NCBI GenBank assembly: GCA_003167415.1
Contig: PMTF01000022.1
Location: forward strand, 1-64,000
From: Acidimicrobiaceae bacterium
GTDB taxonomy: Bacteria > Actinomycetota > Acidimicrobiia > Acidimicrobiales > RAAP-2
Direction: 5' to 3'
Length of the DNA: 64,000 nucleotides
This document shows positions 52,315-60,547 of this stretch, piece by piece; position 1 is the stretch's first letter; each line of letters opens with the position of its first letter. The notes under the pieces are model-generated. The model saw only the letters and a list, made by a program, of their open reading frames with translations, searched no databases and was not told the DNA's origin. A program made the position numbers and the translations under genes.

Positions 52315-52479
52315 CTAGCGCGTCTCCTTGTGCGTGGTGTGCTTGCGCTCCCACTGGCAGTACTTCTTCATCTCGATGCGCTCGCGGTCGTTGACCTTAT
52401 TCTTCATCGTGATGTAGTTACGGCGTTTGCAGTCCTCACACGCCAGGGTGACCTGCACTCGCTTTTCGTTCTTCGCCAT
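52315..52479 (-). CDS. rpmG: 50S ribosomal protein L33
   Basis: The 54-residue protein [24 protein letters not shown] and onward is L33. The first zinc pair is C14 and C17. In the second half the usual CPxC reads CQWE (41-44), so the fourth cysteine is lost. GAGAG lies upstream of the ATG. It lies between tRNA-Met and tRNA-Trp, the normal actinobacterial context. Confidence 0.93.
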   Translation of the reverse strand: MAKNEKRVQVTLACEDCKRRNYITMKNKVNDRERIEMKKYCQWERKHTTHKETR

Positions 52480-52522
52480 CGTTCTCTCCTCGCATCACTG
52501 CTTCTCGGACCAAAGTCCTGCC

Positions 52523-52599
52523 TGGTAGCGGCGGCGGGAGTCGAACCCGCGACACCACGATTATGAGCCGTGTGCTCTAACCACCTGAGCTACGCCGCC
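52523..52599 (-). tRNA. tRNA-Met (CAT), elongator
   Basis: Acceptor GGCGGCG pairs with CGCCGCT, so the 1-72 pair is G-U; a paired 1-72 favours elongator over initiator. Anticodon loop CTCATAA gives CAT, and the T-arm is GCGGGTTCGACTCCCGC. Discriminator A is followed by a genome-encoded CCA (52525-52523). A tRNA-Ile with modified CAT is the alternative, but the body resembles actinobacterial elongator Met. Confidence 0.93.
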
Positions 52600-52604
52600 T
52601 GGCG

Positions 52605-52676
<72 letters not shown>

Positions 52677-52758
52677 GCTCGCGTCCACTTTGGCGCGAAG
52701 CGAATTGTACTCCGAACAAGCCTATTGGTTCCAACAGTGCCATATACCCTTGACTCTC

Positions 52759-53292
52759 ATGAGAACGCGCTTGGTGGAAGTGGACGACGCCTCGGCGGTC
52801 ATGAACATCTACAACCCCGAGGTCACCGAGTCCTCCATCAGCTTCGATCTCGTTCAGCGGACCCTGGCAGAACAAGAGGCGTGGATTCGCCGGCACCTCG
52901 ACACCCACCCCTGCATCGTTGCGGTGAATGAGGACGACGAGGTCGGCGAAATAGGCGCCCGCGGCGAGCGAATCCTCGGCTTCGCGTTGGTGTCGCCCTT
53001 TCGCGACCGCCCGGCCTACGCCACCACCGTCGAGAACTCGGTCTACGTCGCTCGTGCAGCGCGCGGTCGAGGCGTTGGCGAGGTGTTGTTGCGCCAGCTC
53101 ATGACGCTCGCGGGCGAATCCGGCTTCCACTCCTTGATCGCGCGCATCGTCGGCGAGAACGCCAGCTCAATTCGGCTTCACGAGAAGTGCGGCTTCACCC
53201 TGGTGGGCACCGAGATCGAAGTCGGTCGGAAACAAGGTGCGTGGCTCGACGTGGTCGAGTACCAGTTCGTAATGCCTACTCGCTCGAGATAG
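52759..53292 (+). CDS. GNAT N-acetyltransferase, phosphinothricin-acetyltransferase-like
   Basis: The 177-residue GNAT protein starts at ATG 52759 (MRTRLVEVDDASAVMNIYNPEV); a longer frame would begin in the tRNA-Thr upstream region. The N-terminus, TESSISFDL, the acetyl-CoA loop ARGRGVGEVLL and the late NASSIRLHEKCGFTLVGTE match the Pat/Bar group, which acetylates small amino-acid analogues. The natural substrate is unknown. Its stop lies 17 bases inside the convergent mannosyltransferase gene. TACCCT eight bases upstream may be a -10 box. Confidence 0.82.
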   Translation: MRTRLVEVDDASAVMNIYNPEVTESSISFDLVQRTLAEQEAWIRRHLDTHPCIVAVNEDDEVGEIGARGERILGFALVSPFRDRPAYATTVENSVYVARAARGRGVGEVLLRQLMTLAGESGFHSLIARIVGENASSIRLHEKCGFTLVGTEIEVGRKQGAWLDVVEYQFVMPTRSR

Positions 53293-54910
53293 GAATCGGA
53301 CTCGCCGGTTCGAGCTCTTCACCGGGCCAGGACCACTGTGTCCAACGCCCCATCGGGAGAATCAATACCCCTCCGAGGATCGCGACCGCTACGGCAATGA
53401 GCAGCGGGTTGGAGTGCACGAGGTCGATCAGCAACGCCCGTCCCCCGGGCATCCCAATGAAGGGACCGGTAATCGAGAGCGCCAGGAGCCAGAAGTGCTC
53501 ACGGCCCTTATAACTCGCGGCGAGAAGGACGAGCCCCCAGGCGAGATACCACGGCTGCACGACCGGTCCGAGTTCCACGAAAAGGATCAACGAGAGCGCT
53601 AACGACCGCACCCAGCCGCGCTCTTCGGCGTGCCAGAGCAACCAAAGTGTGAAACCTGCCGCGGTGAGGAGACCCAGCAGTCGTGTCACCGAGAGCACCG
53701 AGCCGACGGCCACGCCGTGCCATCCGAAGGCGTGCAACGTATTCGTCAACGCCAGTCCCACGGCCGTCGCCGGAGCGGCCCACGACCGAACGGTTCCGTT
53801 CGAAAGCAAGTTGTTCACCCACCCGAAGCCGAATCCGGCGAGCCACGTCCACACGGCGAGCGTCGCGGTGGCCACAATGACCGCGATACCGATCGGTCGT
53901 AGGCGATCTCGAATGGACGCTTTCGGCCCGAGCCACGTCCAGGCCACGAAGGCCAGTCCAATAGCGGCCGGGGCTTTTATCGCCGCGGCGCACGAACAGA
54001 ACACCAGCGCCCAGACCGGATGTCGTTTGACCGCGAGCGCGATGCCGACCACGAGGAATCCGGCCATGATCGCGTCGTTGTGCGCTCCCCCGATCAACGT
54101 GATCAAGACCAGTGGGTTCATGGCCGAGAGCACGAAGGCCTCGCCGGGGTCGCGGTCTAGGCCCCGAGCCAGGATCACGACTCCGTAACCGATCATGGCG
54201 ACGGCGAACGTCTCGAGCAGTCGTAGTCCGACGACGGTCCAGAGTTCGTGGTGCTGCGAGATCCAGTCAATCTTTCCGTCGAGGAAGAGGAAGAACGGGC
54301 CGTACGGAGCGGGCGCATTACTCCAGAGCGGATCGACGGGATTGGGATAGGGGCCCGAGCCAAGGGTGTAGGGCCCATACAGATACGGACTGATGTGACG
54401 AAAGGTCATCTCCCCCTGGGCCGCGTAACTGAAGACGTCGCGGCTGAAAAGCGGCGGCGCGACGATCATGGGCGTCGCCCAGAACAGCAGCATCCACCAC
54501 AGCGACTTGATCTTGGCGCCGGGATGCAATTTCATGACCTCGGCCAGGCGCAGCCAAACCCGCATCAACAACACCAGTCCGCCGTAGACGAGGACGACGG
54601 AAAGGATGTACTTCGTTTCGCTCGGCGTCACGCTGAACTTGGGCGACGGTTCGCCAAAGAACCACGTGCTCGGCAAATCGAGCTTGAAGGGAGAGTTGGT
54701 GAAGGAGCATCCGGCGAGAATGAACGACAACGCCACGAACCCGAGCACGGCCGGCTGCCAGAGGAACCGCCAGCCTTCGAAGGGTCCGGGGGAGAATCGG
54801 CCGAGCGGCGTGTAACGGCGTTCGAGCAGCGACACACCAGATTCGAAACGTTCGGCGACTCGCTCGTAGTTGCGGCGCACAAAGCTCGCCGTCGACCTCA
54901 GCCGGTTCAC
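53276..54910 (-). CDS. MptB-like polyprenol-phosphomannose mannosyltransferase
   Basis: The 544-residue GT-C type membrane protein has about 12-13 hydrophobic segments. The first large loop has FSRDVFSYAAQGEM and the family PYPNPVDPLWSNAPAPYGP, which resembles mycobacterial MptB, an alpha-1,6-mannosyltransferase that uses polyprenyl-phosphate mannose in lipoglycan core synthesis. The acceptor in this organism is unknown. The start is a GTG behind GGAGG at 54910. It overlaps the convergent GNAT gene by 17 bases. Confidence 0.8.
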   Translation of the reverse strand: MNRLRSTASFVRRNYERVAERFESGVSLLERRYTPLGRFSPGPFEGWRFLWQPAVLGFVALSFILAGCSFTNSPFKLDLPSTWFFGEPSPKFSVTPSETKYILSVVLVYGGLVLLMRVWLRLAEVMKLHPGAKIKSLWWMLLFWATPMIVAPPLFSRDVFSYAAQGEMTFRHISPYLYGPYTLGSGPYPNPVDPLWSNAPAPYGPFFLFLDGKIDWISQHHELWTVVGLRLLETFAVAMIGYGVVILARGLDRDPGEAFVLSAMNPLVLITLIGGAHNDAIMAGFLVVGIALAVKRHPVWALVFCSCAAAIKAPAAIGLAFVAWTWLGPKASIRDRLRPIGIAVIVATATLAVWTWLAGFGFGWVNNLLSNGTVRSWAAPATAVGLALTNTLHAFGWHGVAVGSVLSVTRLLGLLTAAGFTLWLLWHAEERGWVRSLALSLILFVELGPVVQPWYLAWGLVLLAASYKGREHFWLLALSITGPFIGMPGGRALLIDLVHSNPLLIAVAVAILGGVLILPMGRWTQWSWPGEELEPASPIPISSE

Positions 54911-54964
54911 ACCACTCCTCCCTTGCCCCTCGCCACCTTATTTCGTTCGGGCCGTTTCGGGCAT

Positions 54965-54991
54965 GGCCAATCCAGTCACGCTGGATTGGCC
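54965..54991. other. Perfect 11-bp hairpin 3' of tRNA-Tyr
   Basis: GGCCAATCCAG and CTGGATTGGCC form an 11-base stem around a five-base loop, starting two bases beyond the tRNA-Tyr CCA. There is no T tract on either strand. It may protect or process the tRNA 3' end or stop transcription with Rho. Confidence 0.6.
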
Positions 54992-54992
54992 T

Positions 54993-55077
54993 TGGTGGGC
55001 CAGGAGGGATTTGAACCCCCGTAGGCTAAGCCGTCTGGTTTACAGCCAGATCCCATTGGCCACTCGGGCACTGACCC
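54993..55077 (-). tRNA. tRNA-Tyr (GTA)
   Basis: A class II tRNA with acceptor GGGTCAG/CTGGCCC (one T-G pair), anticodon stem TCTGG/CCAGA, loop CTGTAAA (GTA) and a long variable arm (GGCTTAGCC type). T-loop is GGTTCAAATCC, discriminator A, with an encoded CCA at 54995-54993. Confidence 0.95.
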
Positions 55078-55126
55078 GTCGAGAATCATACTTGGGTGGC
55101 CGTGACGTAATCCAACCGCCTCCGCC

Positions 55127-55132
55127 TACGAT
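55127..55132 (+). promoter_or_regulatory. Leaderless-type -10 box of yajQ
   Basis: TACGAT is followed by six bases (TTCTTC) and ATG at 55139. A TGAC motif about 19 bases upstream could be a weak -35. No ribosome site precedes the ATG. Confidence 0.5.
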
Positions 55133-55138
55133 TTCTTC

Positions 55139-55627
55139 ATGCCTACTTTTGACATCGTCTCGGAACTTGATCTGCAAGAAGTGCGTAACGCCGTCGACCA
55201 GGCCAACCGCGAGGCCGGCACCCGATTCGACTTCAAGAACACGAATCCCGTCATCGAATTCTCCGACAAGGAGTTGCGCCTGTCAGCCTCGACCGAGGAC
55301 CGTTTGCGCGCGCTCTACCAATTGCTCGAAGAGAAGTTGGTGAAACGTTCGGTGTCGTTGAAGTCCCTCGACCCGGGCAAGATCGAAGAGGCCAGTCAAG
55401 GCAGCGCCCGTCAAAAAATCGCCCTCAAGGCCGGCATCACCCAGGACGTCGGTAAGCAGATCAACAAGATGGTCAAAGAGATGGGCGTGAAGAACCTCAG
55501 TTCCTCGATCCAAGGCGACCAAGTACGCGTCACGGGCAAGCAACGCGACGATCTGCAAAAGGCGATCGCCTACTTCAAGGAGTCCGACCTGGCGGTGCCC
55601 TTGCAGTTCACCAACTTCAGGGACTAA
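55139..55627 (+). CDS. YajQ-family nucleotide-binding protein
   Basis: The 162-residue protein starts MPTFDIVSELDLQEVRNAVDQ and has two ferredoxin-like domains with KAGITQDVGKQINKMVKEMG and the terminal VPLQFTNFRD. Members bind RNA or cyclic di-GMP, and a cellular role here cannot be stated. It faces the GtrA gene, sharing a CTAA stop tetramer. The upstream promoter looks leaderless. Confidence 0.93.
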   Translation: MPTFDIVSELDLQEVRNAVDQANREAGTRFDFKNTNPVIEFSDKELRLSASTEDRLRALYQLLEEKLVKRSVSLKSLDPGKIEEASQGSARQKIALKAGITQDVGKQINKMVKEMGVKNLSSSIQGDQVRVTGKQRDDLQKAIAYFKESDLAVPLQFTNFRD

Positions 55628-56136
55628 CCGGTCTGCGACTCCTCGGCGTCGAGCTGTTCGTCGATCTCTTCGATGACGTCGACTTTGAAGATGCGGTTGA
55701 AGACAATGAGCTTCAGCACCCAGAAGATCGCGAAGCTGGCCAGATTGGTGAACGAGACCAGTCCAGTATTAACGAGGTGGCTCCAGTGATGGGTGCGCAC
55801 CTCGTGGCGCGCCCAGAGCGCGCCGAGCTGGGACACGCCGATTCCGAGGAACGTAAGAGCCCAAAAAGGTGCGACCTCTTTACGGAGTTGACTCTTGCCG
55901 CGCCTGCCCCACGTCCAACGACGATTTAACTGATAGGCCGGAATCGAAGCCACGAGGTTGCCCGCCAGGGTCGACCAGATGACGCTCGGAATGATCTTGA
56001 AACCGTAGAACACCGAGATGGCGGCGAAGGAGATGATCGTCGAGGTGCCTGAGACCATCGTGTAGCGGATGAGCTTTTTACCCTGGTGCGTCTGGGACCA
56101 GGACCGCAGCGAGCGAAGACGAGTGAGCACCGACAA
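55624..56136 (-). CDS. GtrA-like membrane protein
   Basis: This 170-residue protein has four hydrophobic segments and the GtrA pattern: KKLIRYTMVSG near the N-terminus, NRRWTWGRRG after the second helix, and FAIFWVLKLIVFNRIF at the end. GtrA proteins are associated with polyprenyl-linked sugar transfer or flipping. A close paralogue lies immediately upstream on the same strand. An acidic tail follows the last helix. Confidence 0.85.
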   Translation of the reverse strand: MSVLTRLRSLRSWSQTHQGKKLIRYTMVSGTSTIISFAAISVFYGFKIIPSVIWSTLAGNLVASIPAYQLNRRWTWGRRGKSQLRKEVAPFWALTFLGIGVSQLGALWARHEVRTHHWSHLVNTGLVSFTNLASFAIFWVLKLIVFNRIFKVDVIEEIDEQLDAEESQTG

Positions 56137-56206
56137 GACCTTACTTTCGTCGCTCTGAAATCACTGGTTGAGGCCGGAAATGCGGCCCAGAGATTTCGTT
56201 ACTCGG

Positions 56207-56746
56207 CTAATCGGTCCAGATCGTGTCGCGTGTCGTCGGTTCAATCGTGGACAGCTCTTCGGCGACGAGCTCCTCGTCGATTACTTTGAGCTTGTCGAAG
56301 CGGAAGATCCGGTTGAAGACGACCAACTTCAAGACCCAGAAGATGGCGAAACACGCCAAGTTCGTGAATGCGACCAGTGCGGTGTCGGCGAGGTGGCTCC
56401 AGTGGTGCGAGTGCACGACGGCGCGCGCCGAGAACGCGCCGATCTGGCTGAAGGCGATACCGGCGAAGGCCAGTGACCAGTACGGGACGATCTCTTTGCG
56501 AAAGGCACTCGGCCCGCGCTTGCCCCACGCCCAGAGTCGGTTGAGGTGATACGACGGCAACGTCGCGATGACGTTGCCGGCGAGCGTCGCCCAGATGACG
56601 CCGGGGATGATCCGGAAGCCGTAGAGGATCACGATGGCGGAGAACGAGACGCCGGTCGTGATGACCGAACTAGCGGTGTAACGAATGAGCTTCTTACCTT
56701 GGTGGGTCTTCGACCACGTCAGGAAAGAGTCGAAACGTTTGCGCAT
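56207..56746 (-). CDS. GtrA-like membrane protein (second copy)
   Basis: I start at ATG 56746 (MRKRFDSFLTWSK), giving 179 residues; the upstream frame adds 21 implausible residues. It shares most conserved positions with its neighbour, including KTHQGKKLIRYT, LNRLWAWGKRG, HHWSHL and FAIFWVLKLVVFNRIF. The two genes are 70 bases apart on the same strand, indicating tandem duplication. Confidence 0.85.
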   Translation of the reverse strand: MRKRFDSFLTWSKTHQGKKLIRYTASSVITTGVSFSAIVILYGFRIIPGVIWATLAGNVIATLPSYHLNRLWAWGKRGPSAFRKEIVPYWSLAFAGIAFSQIGAFSARAVVHSHHWSHLADTALVAFTNLACFAIFWVLKLVVFNRIFRFDKLKVIDEELVAEELSTIEPTTRDTIWTD

Positions 56747-56800
56747 TGGACCCAGTCTAATTCCCCGAGAGCGTCGGACTAAGAGCCCTGATGGGCCGAG

Positions 56801-57685
56801 ATGCAACAATGGAGAATGTCCGAAGCCCTGGCGTTACTCCTTGATTTACTGGACCTCGAACGTATCGAGGTCAATACCTTTCGGGGACGTCACCCCGAAG
56901 AGGAGCGCCAGCGCACGTTCGGTGGACAAGTCGCCGCGCAAGCCCTGATGGCGGCGGGTCGCACCGTCGAGGTCGGCAGCGTGCACTCGCTCCACTCGTA
57001 CTTCCTTCGACCGGGCGATCCGAGCATTCCGATCCTCTACGAGGTCGACCGGATCCGAGACGGTCGCAGCTTCACCACTCGGCGCGTCGTCGCGATCCAG
57101 CACGGCCGCGCCATCTACAACATGCAGGCCAGCTTCCACACTGAAGAAGTCAGTCTCGAGCACCAGTTCGTGATGCCCGTCGTTGCCGCCCCCGAGACGA
57201 TCAGACGACTCGACGAGCGGATCCAAGACGAGGGCGGCAACATCGACGAATGGTTCAAGCGCCAACACCCAATCGATCAACGCTTCGTGGGTGAACTGCC
57301 CTGGAGTCCGAATCGCAGCAAGGAGCCGCACCAAAAGATCTGGATCAAGGCCGACGGGACGTTGCCCGTTGACCCGCTGTTACACGCGTGCGTGATCACC
57401 TACGCCAGTGACATGAGTCTCTTCGATTCGATCCTCGCGCCGCACTCGATCCGCTGGGACAACGGTTCGTTCATGGGCGCGAGCTTGGATCATTGCATGT
57501 GGTTCCACCGTGTGGTCCACGCCGACCAGTGGCTGCTCTACGACACCGATTCCCCGATCGCCCACGGCGGCCGGGGTCTCGCTCGCGGCTTCCTATGGAA
57601 TCAAACCGGCCAACTGATCATTTCGATGGTCCAGGAGGGTCTCACTCGGGTGGTGGATCCCAACAAAGTAAAGGACAAGTCATGA
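56801..57685 (+). CDS. tesB: Acyl-CoA thioesterase II (TesB)
   Basis: TesB hydrolyses acyl-CoA to free acid and CoA. The 294-residue double-hotdog protein has LLDLLDLERIEVNTFRGRHP, RTFGGQVAAQAL, VHSLHSYFLRPGDPSIPILYEV and the late DHCMWFH and LLYDTDSPIAHGGRGLARG. Starts at 56801 and 56816 are both possible; neither has a clear ribosome site. The stop overlaps the next gene (ATGA). Confidence 0.9.
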   Translation: MQQWRMSEALALLLDLLDLERIEVNTFRGRHPEEERQRTFGGQVAAQALMAAGRTVEVGSVHSLHSYFLRPGDPSIPILYEVDRIRDGRSFTTRRVVAIQHGRAIYNMQASFHTEEVSLEHQFVMPVVAAPETIRRLDERIQDEGGNIDEWFKRQHPIDQRFVGELPWSPNRSKEPHQKIWIKADGTLPVDPLLHACVITYASDMSLFDSILAPHSIRWDNGSFMGASLDHCMWFHRVVHADQWLLYDTDSPIAHGGRGLARGFLWNQTGQLIISMVQEGLTRVVDPNKVKDKS

Positions 57686-58146
57686 CTCTCAGCGATGACG
57701 TGGCGGCCTACAGCATGGCCACCTCACAGTTCTTGCACGACGCAACGATCGTCAACGACGACAATTTGGATCGTCACCGCGAAGGAGGATGGAGCGCGCG
57801 ACAAGTGATCCACCACGTCGCCGACTCCGAGGCCCAGTCCTACGCGCGCCTCCGTCGCCTACTCGCCGAACCGGCCGGCTCGGTCATCCAGGGTTACGAC
57901 GAGGCGGCGTGGGCCGAGTGTCCCCAACTCGGCTACCGCGATTTGCCCATCATCCACGCGCTCGAGGTCTTCAAGGCGGTGCGACTCGCGTCACTCGACG
58001 TGCTCGGACGTCTTCGCGAGTCCGACCTCGAGCGTTACGGCGAACACTCCCAATCCGGCCGTTACACGCTCGCTACCTGGCTGGCCGTTTACACCGAACA
58101 TCCGCGCACGCACGCCGCGCAACTGCTGGAAGCGGTGAACGCTTAA
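57682..58146 (+). CDS. DinB-like (DinB_2) protein
   Basis: The 154-residue protein starts at ATG 57682, overlapping tesB by four bases. It has the DinB-type four-helix pattern with WSARQVIHHVADSEAQSYARL, a YDEAAWAE loop and EHPRTHAAQLLEAV; the histidines in HHVADSE and HPRTH fit the usual metal site. Many such proteins are metal-dependent transferases using thiol cofactors; the function here is unknown. It ends one base from the gltA stop. Confidence 0.8.
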   Translation: MTLSDDVAAYSMATSQFLHDATIVNDDNLDRHREGGWSARQVIHHVADSEAQSYARLRRLLAEPAGSVIQGYDEAAWAECPQLGYRDLPIIHALEVFKAVRLASLDVLGRLRESDLERYGEHSQSGRYTLATWLAVYTEHPRTHAAQLLEAVNA

Positions 58147-58147
58147 A

Positions 58148-59434
58148 TCAGGTGCGCGCCGACATCGGCACGTATTTGCGCTCATCGTCACCGATATAGA
58201 TCTGGCGGGGACGCGCGATCTTCACGTCCTGGGCGAGGAGCTCCTGGTAGTGCGCGAGCCATCCGGAGGTACGCGGAATGGCGAAGAGCACGGTGAGCAT
58301 ATCCAGCGGAAAGCCCATCGCCTGGTAGATGAGGCCCGAGTAGAAGTCCACGTTCGGATAGAGGCGGCGCGAGATGAAGTAGTCGTCGGCCAGAGCGATC
58401 TCTTCGAGCTTCAAGGCGATGTCCAACAGCGGATTCTTGCCGGTCACCTGGAACACCTCGTCGGCCGTCTTCTTGATTATCGTGGCGCGCGGATCGAAGT
58501 TCTTGTAGACGCGGTGACCGAAGCCCTCGAGCAGGGCCTTGCCCTGCTTCACCGTTTCGATGTAGGCGGGGATGTTGTCGATGCTGCCGATCTTGGTCAG
58601 CATCTTCAAGACGGCTTCGTTCGCGCCACCGTGGCGCGGTCCGTAGAGCGCGGCCGTCGCGGCGGCGGTCGCCGAGTACGGGTCACCGTGTGACGAGCCG
58701 ACGATCCGCATCGCGGTGGTGCCGCAATTCTGTTCGTGGTCGGCGTGCAAGATGAACAAGACGTCGAGGGCGTGCGCCAGGACCGGGTCCGGCTCGTAGC
58801 GCGGCTCGGCGACCCTCCACATCATCGAGAGGAAGTTCTCGGTGTAGCCCAGGTTGTTATCGGGGTAGACGAAAGGCATGCCGACTGAGAAGCGGTGGGC
58901 CGCGGCCGCGAGCGTGGGCATCTTCGCGATGAGTCGAACGACCTGGCGGTGCAGGATCTCGGGGTCGTCCAGGATCTTCGCGTCCTTGTAGTAGGTCGAC
59001 AGCGCGGCGATCGCCGAGACGAGCATGCCCATCGGGTGCGCGTCGTAGTTGAAGCCCTCGAGGAAACGCTTGCGAACGTTCTCATGGATATACGTGTGGT
59101 GCGTGACCTCTTGTGCCCACGCCATGGCCTGGGCTTCGTTGGGGAGCTCTCCGTAGTTGAGCAGGTAGGCGACTTCGAGGTAGGTGGAGTGCTCGGCCAA
59201 CTGTTCGATCGGGTAGCCGCGATAGCGCAGGATGCCCTGGTCGCCGTCGACGAAGGTGATGGCCGATTCCGCGGCCGCGGTATAGACGAATCCGGGGTCG
59301 TAGAACCAGATACCGGGCACGGCCTTGGAGAACTCCGCGGCGGCCACGCCCCCCCTGTCGATGGGAATCTCTCGAGTTTCGCCGGTGCGGTTGTCGGTCA
59401 CGGTAATTGACTCAGACACAATTCCTCGATTCAT
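58148..59434 (-). CDS. gltA: Citrate synthase
   Basis: This condenses oxaloacetate and acetyl-CoA. I use ATG 59434 (MNRGIVSES), giving 428 residues; a GTG five codons further in, with GAGGA close upstream, is also plausible. Conserved segments are ILHADHEQNCGTTAMRIVGSSHGDP, PRHGGANEAVLKM and GFGHRVYKNFDPRA with catalytic histidines. The long N-terminal part marks the type II hexameric bacterial form. Confidence 0.95.
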   Translation of the reverse strand: MNRGIVSESITVTDNRTGETREIPIDRGGVAAAEFSKAVPGIWFYDPGFVYTAAAESAITFVDGDQGILRYRGYPIEQLAEHSTYLEVAYLLNYGELPNEAQAMAWAQEVTHHTYIHENVRKRFLEGFNYDAHPMGMLVSAIAALSTYYKDAKILDDPEILHRQVVRLIAKMPTLAAAAHRFSVGMPFVYPDNNLGYTENFLSMMWRVAEPRYEPDPVLAHALDVLFILHADHEQNCGTTAMRIVGSSHGDPYSATAAATAALYGPRHGGANEAVLKMLTKIGSIDNIPAYIETVKQGKALLEGFGHRVYKNFDPRATIIKKTADEVFQVTGKNPLLDIALKLEEIALADDYFISRRLYPNVDFYSGLIYQAMGFPLDMLTVLFAIPRTSGWLAHYQELLAQDVKIARPRQIYIGDDERKYVPMSART

Positions 59435-59506
59435 ATGGGGGCAGGTCCATCGTATGCGAACTCGCCGGGAAGGCCATCGTTTCAAGAGTGACCGGACGGT
59501 GACAAC

Positions 59507-60517
59507 TCAACTGGGCGGCAACGCTCCGGGTGGTGACAACTCGACTCGGTAACTCTTTGAGCGCGTCAGGTTCGCCGATGCCGAAGCTCCCGATATTCGG
59601 AGATCGAGGACGGCGCGCTCGCTCGGTACGACATCGATCTCTTGGTGCACAAAGGCGTAGGACTGCAGGGGCGCCAGTACGACGTGGTAGGTCCGGCGCT
59701 GTTCTGGGAGTGGACCGTTGGACGGTTTCATCGTCACCTGCAGGGTGACCTCTTGCTCCACGAATCCGGTGTTCACGACCGACACACCGATCTTGATCTG
59801 GGTGACCGGCGGAAGTAAGAGGACGCCCTTTCGGGCCGGTAGCGGCGCCGGCACCACCGACACCGCGGCGATGCCGATGCCCCGGACCACCGCGAGTGAC
59901 GACGACGCCGTCAGATTCGCAACGCCACTCTCGGCGAACAATTTCGCGCTCGATAACGTCAACTCGTCGAGTCGTACCTGCCCCGGCTCGTGACGCAATG
60001 CGAATCGGTCCTTGTTCCACGTGAGTCCCGTCGCCATGAGCGACTGCGCCGGACCGGCCAATGTCTCGTTGCCGACACTGGGCGACGGTGCGGGCAGCGC
60101 GAGGCTACGAGCGATTCTCGCGATGATGGCTTCGTAGTCGTCCACCCGCGTGTCGGTGAGATCGGCGATCTCGTCGTTGACGTCATGAGCGAGTTTCGGC
60201 CGTCGCAAGAGGTCAGCGGTCGTCGACCAGTACGTCAATTGCTGGTCGAGTTGGTTGAGGCGCGCGTCGAAGACCGGTCGCGTGAGTGTCGAACCGCTGC
60301 GCAACAGCCGCGCCAGGCGCACGTCGAAATTGTTCTCCTGCACGATCAGCGCGTTCGCGAGTCCGGCGAAGCTGCGATTCTCACTTCGCTGGGACGTGAT
60401 CGCTCCGTGGGCCGAGCGCGCCACGTCCCTCGCAAATACCAAGATGACCAGCGTCACGGCCAGTGCAATCATGAGAAACAACGAATGTCGGCGACGTTGC
60501 GCGCGTGTACGGGCCAC
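59507..60517 (-). CDS. Unrecognised membrane-anchored protein
   Basis: I do not recognise this 336-residue protein. It starts with GTG, then a basic N-terminus (RTRAQRRRH), a single hydrophobic segment (about 12-28, SLFLMIALAVTLVILVF) and a long hydrophilic part, so it is probably anchored and mostly outside. Helical residues (about 40-125) precede a beta-rich region (about 215-330) with many Val/Thr/Ser residues. It lies 30 bases after rmuC, on the same strand, and may be cotranscribed. Confidence 0.6.
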   Translation of the reverse strand: MARTRAQRRRHSLFLMIALAVTLVILVFARDVARSAHGAITSQRSENRSFAGLANALIVQENNFDVRLARLLRSGSTLTRPVFDARLNQLDQQLTYWSTTADLLRRPKLAHDVNDEIADLTDTRVDDYEAIIARIARSLALPAPSPSVGNETLAGPAQSLMATGLTWNKDRFALRHEPGQVRLDELTLSSAKLFAESGVANLTASSSLAVVRGIGIAAVSVVPAPLPARKGVLLLPPVTQIKIGVSVVNTGFVEQEVTLQVTMKPSNGPLPEQRRTYHVVLAPLQSYAFVHQEIDVVPSERAVLDLRISGASASANLTRSKSYRVELSPPGALPPS

Positions 60518-60547
60518 GACTTATGAACTTAGTCCCCGTGGATTTCG

